Assembly (NCBI GenBank): GCA_020432595.1
Contig: JAGQGA010000377.1
Coordinates: 1-5,757, forward strand
Length of the DNA stretch: 5,757 bases
Direction: 5' to 3'
Source of the DNA: Anaerolineales bacterium
GTDB taxonomy: Bacteria; Chloroflexota; Anaerolineae; Promineifilales; Promineifilaceae
Shown: piece after piece, positions 1 through 5,499 of the stretch
Position numbering within the stretch: the first letter of the stretch is position 1
Layout of the letters: each line of letters starts with the position of its first letter
Translations under genes and position numbers: made by a program
Notes under the pieces: model-generated
Told to the model about the DNA's origin: nothing
The model's database searches: none
What the model saw: the letters and a program-made list of their open reading frames with translations, nothing else

Positions 1-278
1 AAAACCGACCGCGTCGTGAAGAAGTGCCAACTGTCGACCGACAGATGATTAAAGAGTATAACCAATACGATATTGAGCTGTTTCAGTTTGCCAAAGAGAT
101 GTTTGAGACCCAACTGGCAGCGTATTCACCGAAAATGGTGCAGGCTAGTTTGATGACAGCAGCTTGGCGCAATGAATTGTTTAAACGGCAACTAGGGTTG
201 CAAACCTTTTCGCTGCGCCAATTTATTCGGGAGCATTCGGCGCGGGCGTATATTCGGCAGCGGCTGCATTGGGACTAG
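1..278 (+). CDS. Sulfotransferase-like protein, C-terminal fragment (5' end outside window)
   Basis: The frame is open from base 3 to a TAG at 276-278 with no stop before the window edge, so this is the 3' end of a longer gene. A GTG at base 24 is only an internal codon. The fragment reads about 91 residues. It begins with a basic stretch (NRPRREEVP) followed by a helix rich in acidic and aromatic residues (IKEYNQYDIELFQFAKEMF). That pattern, a short linker and then 'N-x-x-D-x-x-L-[YF]-x-F-A', is typical of the C-terminal helix of sulfotransferase-family proteins, which move a sulfonate group from PAPS onto a carbohydrate or other acceptor. The PAPS-binding loops would lie upstream and cannot be checked, so the family call rests only on the tail. 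The last 56 bases overlap the 3' end of the opposing histidine kinase gene. Confidence 0.55.
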   Translation, partial: NRPRREEVPTVDRQMIKEYNQYDIELFQFAKEMFETQLAAYSPKMVQASLMTAAWRNELFKRQLGLQTFSLRQFIREHSARAYIRQRLHWD

Positions 279-2313
279 AGAGGAGGGGGAGCCAGACGGC
301 AACGGCCGTTCCCGTTCCAACCTCGCTGCTAACTTTAATTTTCCCATGATGTAGCGTCACAATTTCCTTCACCAACGATAACCCCAACCCGGCTCCCGGT
401 ATGTTGTATTGCCCCGTTTGCTCACCCCGATAAAAGCGATCAAATAGATAGGGAACCTCGGTGGCGGCGATGCCCGTGCCGCTGTCGCGGATAGTTAAAA
501 TGGCATCTTGTCCGTCGGTAGCTGTTGTGATGATAATGCCTCCTTCTTTGGTGTAACGAATGGCGTTGTCCAGCAGTTCAGCTACCATTTGCTCCAAATG
601 GGGCGGGGAGCCAATTAGCCAAAGAGGGGTAGGGGAGAGCTGTTCGTGGAGGTCAAGAACGGCCGTTTCTGCACTAACCCGATAAATTCGCACTGCCGCT
701 TGCACCACCTCATTCAAATCCACGTGCTCCAAAACCGTCTGCTCCCAGCTTAAATCCAGCCGTGAGAGTGCCAGTGCTTTATCAATCAGACGCGCCAGCC
801 GTTTTGTTTCCGTTTGCAGTACGGTGACGTATCGGTCAATATTGTCTGGTTGTGTCCGCTGTAGTAAATCAAGATAAAGGCTAAGCGTGGTAACGGGTGT
901 TCGCAGTTCGTGGGACATGTCATTAAAAAATTTGGCTCGCAAGCGGTCAAGCTGGTGTAGTTTTTCATTGGCTTTGGCAAGCTCTCGCGTCCGCTGCTCC
1001 ACGCGCTGCTCCAGCGATTCTAAAATGAGGGCGCGATGAAAGGCACTGACGGCAATTTCGGCAACGGCCGTTAATAGGCGAATCTCCCGGCTGGAAAAAT
1101 CACGCGGCGCACACAGCCCCACATGTAGCACCCCCAGCACCACATTTTCATCCGTGTGCAGCGGCAAAAATAAATTGCTTTGTGCTTTTGCTACGGCAGC
1201 CGTTAACCCTTGTAAGCCACTAGCTAGCACGTCATCTTCCAGTCGGCGCGTCAGATAAATTTGCCCATTAGTCAGCACATGATTTAACACCCCTTGCCGC
1301 TCCTGTCGCTCCTGATGCACAACCATCGTTTCCGGGTACCAACCAGCCACAATCAACTCATGCTGCTCTGGTTCTGCCAAGAAAAAGAAGCCAATGGCAT
1401 CATTTTCCAGCCCAACAAGCTGCAAAATAGAGGGCAGCATATCGGCGGCGCGAGAGGCTAGGCGCAGCTTGGCTGATGTTCGCGCCAGCGATTCTAACTC
1501 TTGAGCGTGCCGGTGCGTCTGGTCAAGCAATTGTTCCTTGCTTAAGACCAAGCTGGTTTGCTCGGCGGCTTGTCGTGCCTGGGCAATGGTGGCACTGGTA
1601 AAGATTTGTGGCTGGGCAAAGAGGAGAATGATAGCCCCCAAATGCTGTTGATGCAGGGTAAGCGGCAGTACCATGAGGGCACGAATGGGCAGTCGGCGAG
1701 CCAATTTGGCGGAGAAAAAGCGGCTTTGCTGGAGATCGGGAATAATGAGGGGGGCATTGCCTTGCTGCGCCAGAGAAGTTAGCGGCATGGCGTTGTTGGT
1801 GAGGAGTTTAGGGAATAGGTTTTTGAAGGGACCAAAGGCGGCTCCAAGAACGGCCGTTTGTTGTTCCTCATGCCACAGCGTCAACAAACACCCCTCGGCA
1901 TGGTGCAGTTCCCCCAGCCGGTCGGCCATCATTTGCAGCAGCCGCTGGCGTGGCATATTGCCCAATGCCGCTCGCGTAATATCCCCGAGCAATGAAGCAG
2001 TTCGAGTGTGGGCAGCCAGGTGCTGCTGCTGGCTCATATCGGTGAGGGTGAGCAGTTGGGTCGGCTGGCCTTGCCATTGGATGGGGGCGGTATGGATTTG
2101 CAAAACGGCCGTTGTGCCATCTGAGCGTTCTATTTCTTGCTCTGACCAAGAGGGTAGCCAATCATAGTTTGCGCCAACCATATATTCGAGTTTGTTGCCC
2201 AATAGTTTGGCGGCTGCGGCATTGGCAAACAGCACCCAGCCATCGGCATCCATAACCACCATGCCGGTGGATGTTGTGGCTACAAGTTGTGCAAAATCAG
2301 TTTGCTCCACCAT
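223..2313 (-). CDS. Soluble PAS-GAF-GAF sensor histidine kinase
   Basis: This 696-residue protein is a cytosolic two-component sensor kinase: it autophosphorylates a histidine on sensing a signal and passes the phosphate to a response regulator. Visible domains in order are a PAS domain (about 6-95, with GMVVMDADGWVLFAN), a GAF domain (about 105-255), a second GAF domain (about 275-430), and a coiled-coil linker (about 430-460). A HisKA dimerisation domain follows, with the H-box NDMSHELRTP (phospho-acceptor His468). The ATPase domain has an N-box at ELLDNAIRYT (579-588), G1 DSGTGI (610-615), F-box FDRFYRG (624-630) and G2 GAGLGLSLVKE (640-650). All catalytic boxes look intact. No signal peptide or membrane segment is seen, so the signal is probably intracellular; the ligand cannot be predicted. 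The start is fixed closely: an in-frame TAG lies six codons before the ATG. The Shine-Dalgarno site is weak (CAGG). It follows tyrS on the same strand after 91 bp, and no response regulator gene lies in the window. The last ~18 residues (Ala/Pro-rich) are beyond the kinase fold and lie in the overlap with the convergent gene. Confidence 0.93.
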   Translation of the reverse strand: MVEQTDFAQLVATTSTGMVVMDADGWVLFANAAAAKLLGNKLEYMVGANYDWLPSWSEQEIERSDGTTAVLQIHTAPIQWQGQPTQLLTLTDMSQQQHLAAHTRTASLLGDITRAALGNMPRQRLLQMMADRLGELHHAEGCLLTLWHEEQQTAVLGAAFGPFKNLFPKLLTNNAMPLTSLAQQGNAPLIIPDLQQSRFFSAKLARRLPIRALMVLPLTLHQQHLGAIILLFAQPQIFTSATIAQARQAAEQTSLVLSKEQLLDQTHRHAQELESLARTSAKLRLASRAADMLPSILQLVGLENDAIGFFFLAEPEQHELIVAGWYPETMVVHQERQERQGVLNHVLTNGQIYLTRRLEDDVLASGLQGLTAAVAKAQSNLFLPLHTDENVVLGVLHVGLCAPRDFSSREIRLLTAVAEIAVSAFHRALILESLEQRVEQRTRELAKANEKLHQLDRLRAKFFNDMSHELRTPVTTLSLYLDLLQRTQPDNIDRYVTVLQTETKRLARLIDKALALSRLDLSWEQTVLEHVDLNEVVQAAVRIYRVSAETAVLDLHEQLSPTPLWLIGSPPHLEQMVAELLDNAIRYTKEGGIIITTATDGQDAILTIRDSGTGIAATEVPYLFDRFYRGEQTGQYNIPGAGLGLSLVKEIVTLHHGKIKVSSEVGTGTAVAVWLPLLSSPNAAAAEYTPAPNAPE

Positions 2314-2332
2314 GGCGACCTGTTGTTGCTAT

Positions 2333-2360
2333 CCATCGTCTGCGATGGTCGCACGCATCG
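2333..2360 (-). promoter_or_regulatory. Possible alternative hairpins in the kinase-gene leader
   Basis: On the minus strand, within about 50 bases before the kinase ATG, the order is CGATG (2360-2356), CCATCG (2348-2343 as the strand runs), then CGATGG (2338-2333). The middle segment can pair with either neighbour: a 6-bp stem with a four-base loop to the proximal segment, or a 5-bp stem to the distal one. The two pairings exclude each other. The stems are short, so this is only suggestive of leader-level control. Confidence 0.25.
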
Positions 2361-2365
2361 GAGTT

Positions 2366-2398
2366 AAACCTCCGAGGTTTTCAAAACCTCGGAGGTTT
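2366..2398. repeat. Perfect 33-bp inverted repeat with nested symmetry, possible tyrS terminator
   Basis: Left arm AAACCTCCGAGGTTTT (2366-2381) and right arm AAAACCTCGGAGGTTT (2383-2398) are exact reverse complements around a single C; as RNA this gives a 15-bp stem with a three-base loop. Each 15-base arm is also a near-palindrome of its own (AAACCTC-N-GAGGTTT), so the element contains four related seven-base segments. It starts seven bases past the tyrS stop codon, where a terminator is expected. On the minus strand, however, the hairpin is followed by AACTCCGATG rather than a run of T, so intrinsic termination in the tyrS direction is doubtful. The T-rich side (GTTTTATTAA) faces the plus strand. 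It could instead be a dispersed repeat or RNA-stability hairpin between tyrS and the kinase gene. Confidence 0.8.
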
Positions 2399-2404
2399 GT
2401 TTTA

Positions 2405-3688
2405 TTAAGCCATTACCTGCATTAAGTGATACCGTTTGCGCCCTTTCCGCAAAATCAAAAACTGCCCTTCGATGGTTTGTGACAGCGAAGCGACCTGATC
2501 GGCATCGGTGACGCGCTCGTTGTTTAGGTAGATGCCGCCACCTTGGATGTCTCGCCGAGCTTCGCCTTTGGAGCGTGCCAGCCCGCTTTGGATGAGCAAG
2601 TCCACAACGGCCGTTCCATCCCCCTCCAAACTCGCCTTTGCCAGCGAACTAGACGGCACTTCGGCAAAGATGTCTTGAATGTCGGCGGCATCCAACCCGT
2701 TCATGTCACCCCCAAAGAGGACGGCTGCGGCTTGTTCGGCGCGGGAAACGGCCGTTTCTCCATGAATCATCCCCGTCACCTCCTGCGCCAACTTGCGCTG
2801 CGCTTCCCGCAATTCCGGCCGTTCCGTCACCAAACTTTCCAGTTCCGCAATCTCTTCCCGTCCCAGCCAGGTAAAAATCTTCAGGTAACGCCCCACGTCG
2901 GCATCACCTGTGTTCAGCCAAAACTGGTAGAACCGATACGGCGACATTCGTTTCGAGTCCAGCCAGGCGTTCGTTCCCGTTGCCGTCTTGCCCAGCTTGC
3001 TGCCGTCAGCATTCGTAATCAGCGGGTAAACCAACGCCTCAGCTTTCACCCCCCGCGTCCGCCGAATCAGCTCCACGCCGGCCGTAATATTGCCCCACTG
3101 GTCGCTGCCGCCCGTCTGCATCACGCAGCCATAGGTGTCGTGAAGGTGCAAAAAGTCATACGCCTGTAGCAGCATGTAGCTAAACTCAGTAAACGAAATC
3201 CCCGATCCGTCCCGATCCAGCCGCGATTTCACCGAATCTTTGGAGATCATGTAGTTGACCGTAAAATGTTTGCCCACATCGCGCAGAAAATCAATCATCC
3301 GCACCGGTTCCAGCCAATCAATATTATTCACCAGCCGCGCCGGGTTACTTTTCACCTCAAAATCCAGCAGTGCCGTCAACTGGCCGCGAATGGCCGCCAC
3401 ATTGGCCTCAATCTGCTCACGAGTCAGCAAATTGCGCTCCTCCGACTTGCCGCCGGGGTCGCCAATCATCCCCGTGCCGCCACCCGCCAAAATGATGGGG
3501 GTGTGGCCCAGCCGCTGCAAACGCGCCACCGACATCAGCGGCACCAAATTGCCCACGTGCAAACTGGTGGCTGTCGGGTCAAACCCATTGTAGAGGGTGA
3601 GTTTCTCTTTACTCAGCCGTTCGGCTAATCCTTCGGTGGCATCGTAGACCAAACCCCGCCACTGAAGCTCTTCAAATGCAGTCGTCAT
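2405..3688 (-). CDS. tyrS: Tyrosyl-tRNA synthetase
   Basis: This cytosolic enzyme activates tyrosine with ATP and charges tRNA-Tyr; it is essential for translation. At 427 residues it has the usual bacterial TyrRS length. The class I signatures are present: HVGN (44-47) is the HIGH motif, and KLGKT (231-235) is the KMSKS-type loop, where many bacterial TyrRS have KFGKS. Expected tyrosine-pocket residues are visible: Tyr33, Asp77 (in GDPGGKS), Tyr171, Gln175, Asp178 and Gln197 (in SDQWGN). The catalytic domain is followed by an anticodon-binding helical region and a C-terminal S4 RNA-binding domain (about 350-420, with [18 protein letters not shown]). The ATG is preceded by AAGGAG (3704-3699) ten bases upstream, which supports this start. 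The gene stands alone after a terminator. No T-box leader is seen; the leader is too short for one. Two AACGGCCGTT palindromes lie in the C-terminal third. Confidence 0.97.
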   Translation of the reverse strand: MTTAFEELQWRGLVYDATEGLAERLSKEKLTLYNGFDPTATSLHVGNLVPLMSVARLQRLGHTPIILAGGGTGMIGDPGGKSEERNLLTREQIEANVAAIRGQLTALLDFEVKSNPARLVNNIDWLEPVRMIDFLRDVGKHFTVNYMISKDSVKSRLDRDGSGISFTEFSYMLLQAYDFLHLHDTYGCVMQTGGSDQWGNITAGVELIRRTRGVKAEALVYPLITNADGSKLGKTATGTNAWLDSKRMSPYRFYQFWLNTGDADVGRYLKIFTWLGREEIAELESLVTERPELREAQRKLAQEVTGMIHGETAVSRAEQAAAVLFGGDMNGLDAADIQDIFAEVPSSSLAKASLEGDGTAVVDLLIQSGLARSKGEARRDIQGGGIYLNNERVTDADQVASLSQTIEGQFLILRKGRKRYHLMQVMA

Positions 3689-3709
3689 GTTATCTGCGCT
3701 CCTTTTTAG

Positions 3710-3738
3710 ATGGTACCTATTGTCTAGGGGGGTGACAA
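3710..3738 (-). promoter_or_regulatory. Candidate sigma-70-type promoter for tyrS
   Basis: On the minus strand TTGTCA (3738-3733) and TACCAT (3715-3710) are separated by 17 bases. These match the -35 and -10 consensus at five and four of six positions. The site lies between the upstream terminator and tyrS, where a promoter is needed. A weakness is that the predicted transcript start, near 3703, falls on the Shine-Dalgarno site, which would leave almost no leader. A second reading, TTGGAC (3746-3741) then GACAAT (3724-3719) with a 16-base spacer, gives a longer leader but a poorer -35. Confidence 0.35.
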
Positions 3739-3741
3739 TAG
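3717..3741. promoter_or_regulatory. Inverted repeat overlapping the tyrS promoter region, possible operator
   Basis: CTATTGTC (3717-3724) and GACAATAG (3734-3741) form a perfect 8-bp inverted repeat around a nine-base spacer that contains six G in a row. The arms cover the candidate -35 and the spacer of the tyrS promoter, the placement expected of an operator. A regulator cannot be named from the sequence, and a short hairpin at the start of a transcript is an alternative. Confidence 0.4.
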
Positions 3742-3755
3742 TCCAATAGACACAA

Positions 3756-3783
3756 AAAAGACGCGGTGTTGGCCGCGTCTTTT
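3756..3783 (-). terminator. Intrinsic terminator upstream of tyrS
   Basis: AAAAGACGCGG (3756-3766) and CCGCGTCTTTT (3773-3783) form an 11-bp perfect stem with a six-base loop. On the minus strand the GC-rich stem is followed by six T (TCTTTTTTGTG), the classic rho-independent layout. It would end transcripts from the DinB gene, whose stop lies about 190 bases before it, and insulate tyrS. On the plus strand the T run is only four bases, so it is mainly a minus-strand terminator. The bases from 3784 to 3974 hold no convincing gene. Confidence 0.85.
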
Positions 3784-3974
3784 GAATTCCTTGTTTGCTG
3801 TCTCAGTGTCTCTGGCTTATTTTGCCCACACAACAAAAATCCCCACGCGGTATTGTTTGGTTGTGGTCAAATAATAATAACGAACGTTTACCAAAGCCAT
3901 TTCTTGCAACATGGCGGCATGTTAGCATGGGCGGGCAGGGCTGTCAAGCGTTAGAGAATGCTGAATGGCGCGAG

Positions 3975-4490
3975 TCAGTTTTCTGGCCGCAGCCAACGGC
4001 TACGACCCGTCTCATCCGCATAGGCCCATGGCTGCAAATCAGGTGGCTCAATCCCCAATGCCTCCAAACATTTACACACTTGCTCGCCATGGATACTTGC
4101 ATGATGCAGTGCCTGCATCACAACTACCGCTGTATGCGTCTCGTAGGCTCCATCATCCAGAAACGCGAGACGTTCGCCGTCAACCGGTTCACGCAGAAAC
4201 CGCTCCCACTTGGTGCCATTCTCTTTCGCATGGGCGGCAAGCTCCTGCAAGTTAGCCGTCTGCAAGTTATTTGTCTCATCATCGGCCGTTTCCCAGACGG
4301 CACGGCCACCGCCAACACTCGCCACATAGCGTGCGTCAGCCGACACCAAATGATTCAACGTTGCCAAAATGCTGCCAAACCCAGCAGCCGGCTGAGTCAG
4401 CTCTTCAACCGAACAATTCTTGCAGGCGGCAATGAGCGCTTTCATAGCCCAATCCTTTTGCCGGAATGCTTCGATCAATACCTCGTTCAC
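3975..4490 (-). CDS. DinB-family (YfiT/DinB four-helix) protein
   Basis: This 171-residue protein fits the DinB/YfiT-like superfamily, small four-helix-bundle proteins that usually bind a divalent metal with three histidines; members include thiol-dependent transferases and many of unknown substrate. The probable metal triad is visible: His47 in the first-half motif ATLNHLVSAD, and His130 and His134 in ALHHASIHGEQV near the C terminus. The length is typical. The GTG start at 4490 is supported by a good AGGAGAGG Shine-Dalgarno a few bases upstream (within 4495-4504). No signal peptide or membrane segment is seen, so it should be cytosolic. It lies 41 bases downstream of the small ORF at 4532-4633 and could share its transcript; a strong terminator follows about 190 bases after its stop. 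The actual reaction cannot be told from sequence. The name refers to the fold and does not imply a DNA-damage role. Confidence 0.85.
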   Translation of the reverse strand: MNEVLIEAFRQKDWAMKALIAACKNCSVEELTQPAAGFGSILATLNHLVSADARYVASVGGGRAVWETADDETNNLQTANLQELAAHAKENGTKWERFLREPVDGERLAFLDDGAYETHTAVVVMQALHHASIHGEQVCKCLEALGIEPPDLQPWAYADETGRSRWLRPEN

Positions 4491-4531
4491 CTTGCCTCTC
4501 CTTGCGTTTGCCCACTATTAGCTTCAGTTGC

Positions 4532-4633
4532 TCACACGGACTCTGAGCCGATAGGCTCGCTCTGAGTGGGGCTGGTGAAAACGGCCGTTTTAACCCATTC
4601 TAACAACACACTTTTTCCAACCATCTGTGCCAT
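4532..4633 (-). CDS. Possible 33-residue small protein containing the repeat peptide
   Basis: An ATG at 4633 opens a 33-codon frame ending in TGA at 4534-4532. It starts MAQMVGKSVLLEWVKTAV and ends in a polar Ser/Pro/Glu-rich tail. A reasonable Shine-Dalgarno (AAGGGA) lies seven bases before the ATG. The N-terminal half is the same peptide that other copies of the local repeat would encode (see 5480-5690), and several differences between copies are synonymous, which hints that the segment is or was translated. No known family is recognised, and no membrane segment or signal peptide is evident. It precedes the DinB gene by 41 bases on the same strand. It may be a real small gene, a decayed gene fragment, or a repeat that happens to be open. 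A short hairpin, GAGCC-GATA-GGCTC (4545-4558), lies near its 3' end. Confidence 0.35.
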   Translation of the reverse strand: MAQMVGKSVLLEWVKTAVFTSPTQSEPIGSESV

Positions 4634-4645
4634 TTTGTATTCCCT
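4578..4645 (-). repeat. Repeat copy downstream of hicAB
   Basis: This stretch matches bases 5613-5680 nearly base for base, roughly 85% by eye, in the same orientation. It begins with the 14-bp palindrome AAAACGGCCGTTTT and includes the T-rich core ACACTTTTTCCAACC (plus strand). Read on the minus strand it encodes the peptide VGKSVLLEWVKTAV. With the units at 5480-5690 it brackets the hicAB pair as a direct repeat. Confidence 0.75.
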
Positions 4646-4677
4646 TGCTAATCACCAAATAGCCAACCATCAAAGAC

Positions 4678-4715
4678 AGCCCCCCAGTATTAACTGCGAG
4701 ATGTATTAGCCCCCC
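4678..4715. repeat. Two AGCCCCCC octamers 30 bp apart
   Basis: AGCCCCCC occurs at 4678-4685 and again at 4708-4715, each near a TATTA. They lie in the 148-bp gap between hicB and the small ORF. No stem with a T run is seen here, so no terminator for hicAB can be assigned. The meaning of the pair is unknown and it may be chance. Confidence 0.3.
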
Positions 4716-4781
4716 TTCTCTTTCTGAGCAGCAATTTCCAATCGATCTGCCCAAAGCGGCTACCCTAATCTTGACTGAAAA

Positions 4782-5126
4782 CTACGAAGCTATTTCAGGT
4801 AGCGCAGCTTGCTTTAACACATCAGTAGCCCACTGATTGATGCTCTTGCTGTTAATTTCTGCTGCCGTTGCCACTGCCATATGAATCTCTGGTGGAATCC
4901 GCAGCGTTAATTTGCCAGAATATGACCGCTGTGGCGGTTGTCCAATTTTTTCGCATACTTCCAGGTAATGATCTACCGCATCATGAAATGCTGCTTCCAA
5001 CTCTTCAACAGTGCTGCCATGGAAGCCAACAATGTCTCGAATCCCAATAATGTGTCCAATGAAGATTCTATCTACAGGGTCATATTCGATTTTCGCAAAA
5101 TAGTTCTGGTAAGTCATTTCGTTCAT
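4782..5126 (-). CDS. hicB: HicB family antitoxin
   Basis: The product neutralises the HicA toxin by direct binding and usually represses its own operon. The 114-residue protein has the two-part HicB layout. The N-terminal partial RNase H-like domain covers about 5-75, with YFAKIEYDPVDRIFIGHI, then GFHGSTVEELEAAFHDAVDHY, and PPQRSYSGK. A C-terminal ribbon-helix-helix DNA-binding segment covers about 71-108 (KLTLRIPPEIHMAVATAAE then SINQWATDVL). The frame is open further upstream to 5312, but that extension reads through hicA and does not resemble HicB, so ATG 5126 is chosen; Met4 is a close alternative. The start overlaps the hicA stop as ATGA, which implies translational coupling. The RHH domain suggests autorepression at the promoter upstream of hicA. 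Confidence 0.93.
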   Translation of the reverse strand: MNEMTYQNYFAKIEYDPVDRIFIGHIIGIRDIVGFHGSTVEELEAAFHDAVDHYLEVCEKIGQPPQRSYSGKLTLRIPPEIHMAVATAAEINSKSINQWATDVLKQAALPEIAS

Positions 5127-5377
5127 GGCTTCACACCTGCCCTCTGTAAGAATTCGCGTACATCTTTCACACGATAACGCAGCGCTTCTTTTCCAGGATG
5201 CGGCCGATGAAAATCGGCGCGTTGCCCATGCAAAATGAATGTGATCCGTGAACCACTTCCCTCGATCACTTGGCATTCCAAAGCCATGAGCAAAGATTCG
5301 ATACTGCGCCATTCAATGTTACCGTTAATTGGGTCGGTAAAGATTGCAGAAAGTGTTTTGCGCTGCTTTGTATTCAT
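5123..5377 (-). CDS. hicA: HicA family toxin (mRNA interferase type)
   Basis: HicA toxins are small double-stranded-RNA-binding-fold proteins that cleave mRNA and halt translation until bound by HicB. From ATG 5377 the product has 84 residues, in the normal range, starting MNTKQRKTL. This matches a common HicA subfamily beginning, hence the start choice. A longer form from ATG 5404 (or GTG 5407) has a GGGAAG very close to it and would add nine or ten residues. The core motifs are IEWRSIESLL (21-30), EGSGSRITF (39-47) and DFHRPHPGKEA (55-65), followed by a terminal helix VREFLQRAG. The residue after GS in classical HicA is, or is next to, the catalytic His (GSxH/GSH); here it reads GSR, though histidines occur in FHRPHP. 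It precedes hicB in the usual toxin-antitoxin order with a four-base overlap. Confidence 0.92.
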   Translation of the reverse strand: MNTKQRKTLSAIFTDPINGNIEWRSIESLLMALECQVIEGSGSRITFILHGQRADFHRPHPGKEALRYRVKDVREFLQRAGVKP

Positions 5378-5470
5378 CTCGATTATGATAGCAGATTTCG
5401 CCATCACTTCCCAGCGTTGCCGCCGTTCCTAACGAATAAGGATTGATGCGGTGCGACAAAACGAGGCTTT

Positions 5471-5499
5471 TCTATATCAGGATTTTACCCTTTTAGCAA
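5471..5499 (-). promoter_or_regulatory. Candidate promoter for hicAB
   Basis: On the minus strand TTGCTA (5499-5494) and TATAGA (5476-5471) are 17 bases apart, each matching four of six consensus bases. Transcription would start near 5464 and give a leader of about 60-90 bases before hicA. The -35 element lies inside the most diverged repeat unit, so the repeat may have supplied the promoter. HicB would be expected to act near here, but no clear operator dyad was found. Confidence 0.4.

Larger units (their letters stand above)
301..4589. repeat. Dispersed 10-bp palindrome AACGGCCGTT, eight exact copies
   Basis: Exact copies lie at 301-310, 658-667, 1063-1072, 1849-1858, 2104-2113, 2606-2615, 2747-2756 and 4580-4589. 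One-mismatch copies lie at 4281-4290 and 5615-5624. By chance a given 10-mer would be expected about 0.005 times in a window of this length with even composition. Five exact copies are in the kinase gene, two in tyrS and one in the small ORF upstream of the DinB gene. In every one the codons are ACG-GCC-GTT (Thr-Ala-Val). The near-copy at 4281 in the DinB gene uses the same phase (Thr-Ala-Asp). The copy at 4580 sits in a 14-bp perfect palindrome, AAAACGGCCGTTTT (4578-4591). The pattern resembles the HIP1 octamer of cyanobacteria in kind, though not in sequence. Function is unknown. Confidence 0.9.

Noticed and set aside
1673..2167. 164-codon plus-strand frame inside the kinase gene
   Set aside because: Antisense shadow of the PAS/GAF region; Trp-, Ser- and Cys-rich without any motif.
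2543..3169. 208-codon open frame on the plus strand inside tyrS
   Set aside because: It lies wholly antisense to a clearly conserved tyrS, has no recognisable domain, and is rich in residues typical of shadow frames.
3689..3755. T-box riboswitch for tyrS
   Set aside because: The space between the upstream terminator and tyrS is too short and no T-box-like conserved bulge sequence is seen.
3908..3923. AACATG-GCGG-CATGTT small inverted repeat
   Set aside because: Only six base pairs with no T run or gene context; common by chance.
3795..4565. 256-codon open frame on the plus strand across the DinB gene
   Set aside because: It is antisense to a recognisable DinB-family gene with a good Shine-Dalgarno; its product shows no domain and mixed composition.
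5127..5312. 62-residue N-terminal extension of hicB
   Set aside because: It reads through the hicA gene in another frame and does not resemble HicB; the ATGA overlap gives a standard start at 5126.
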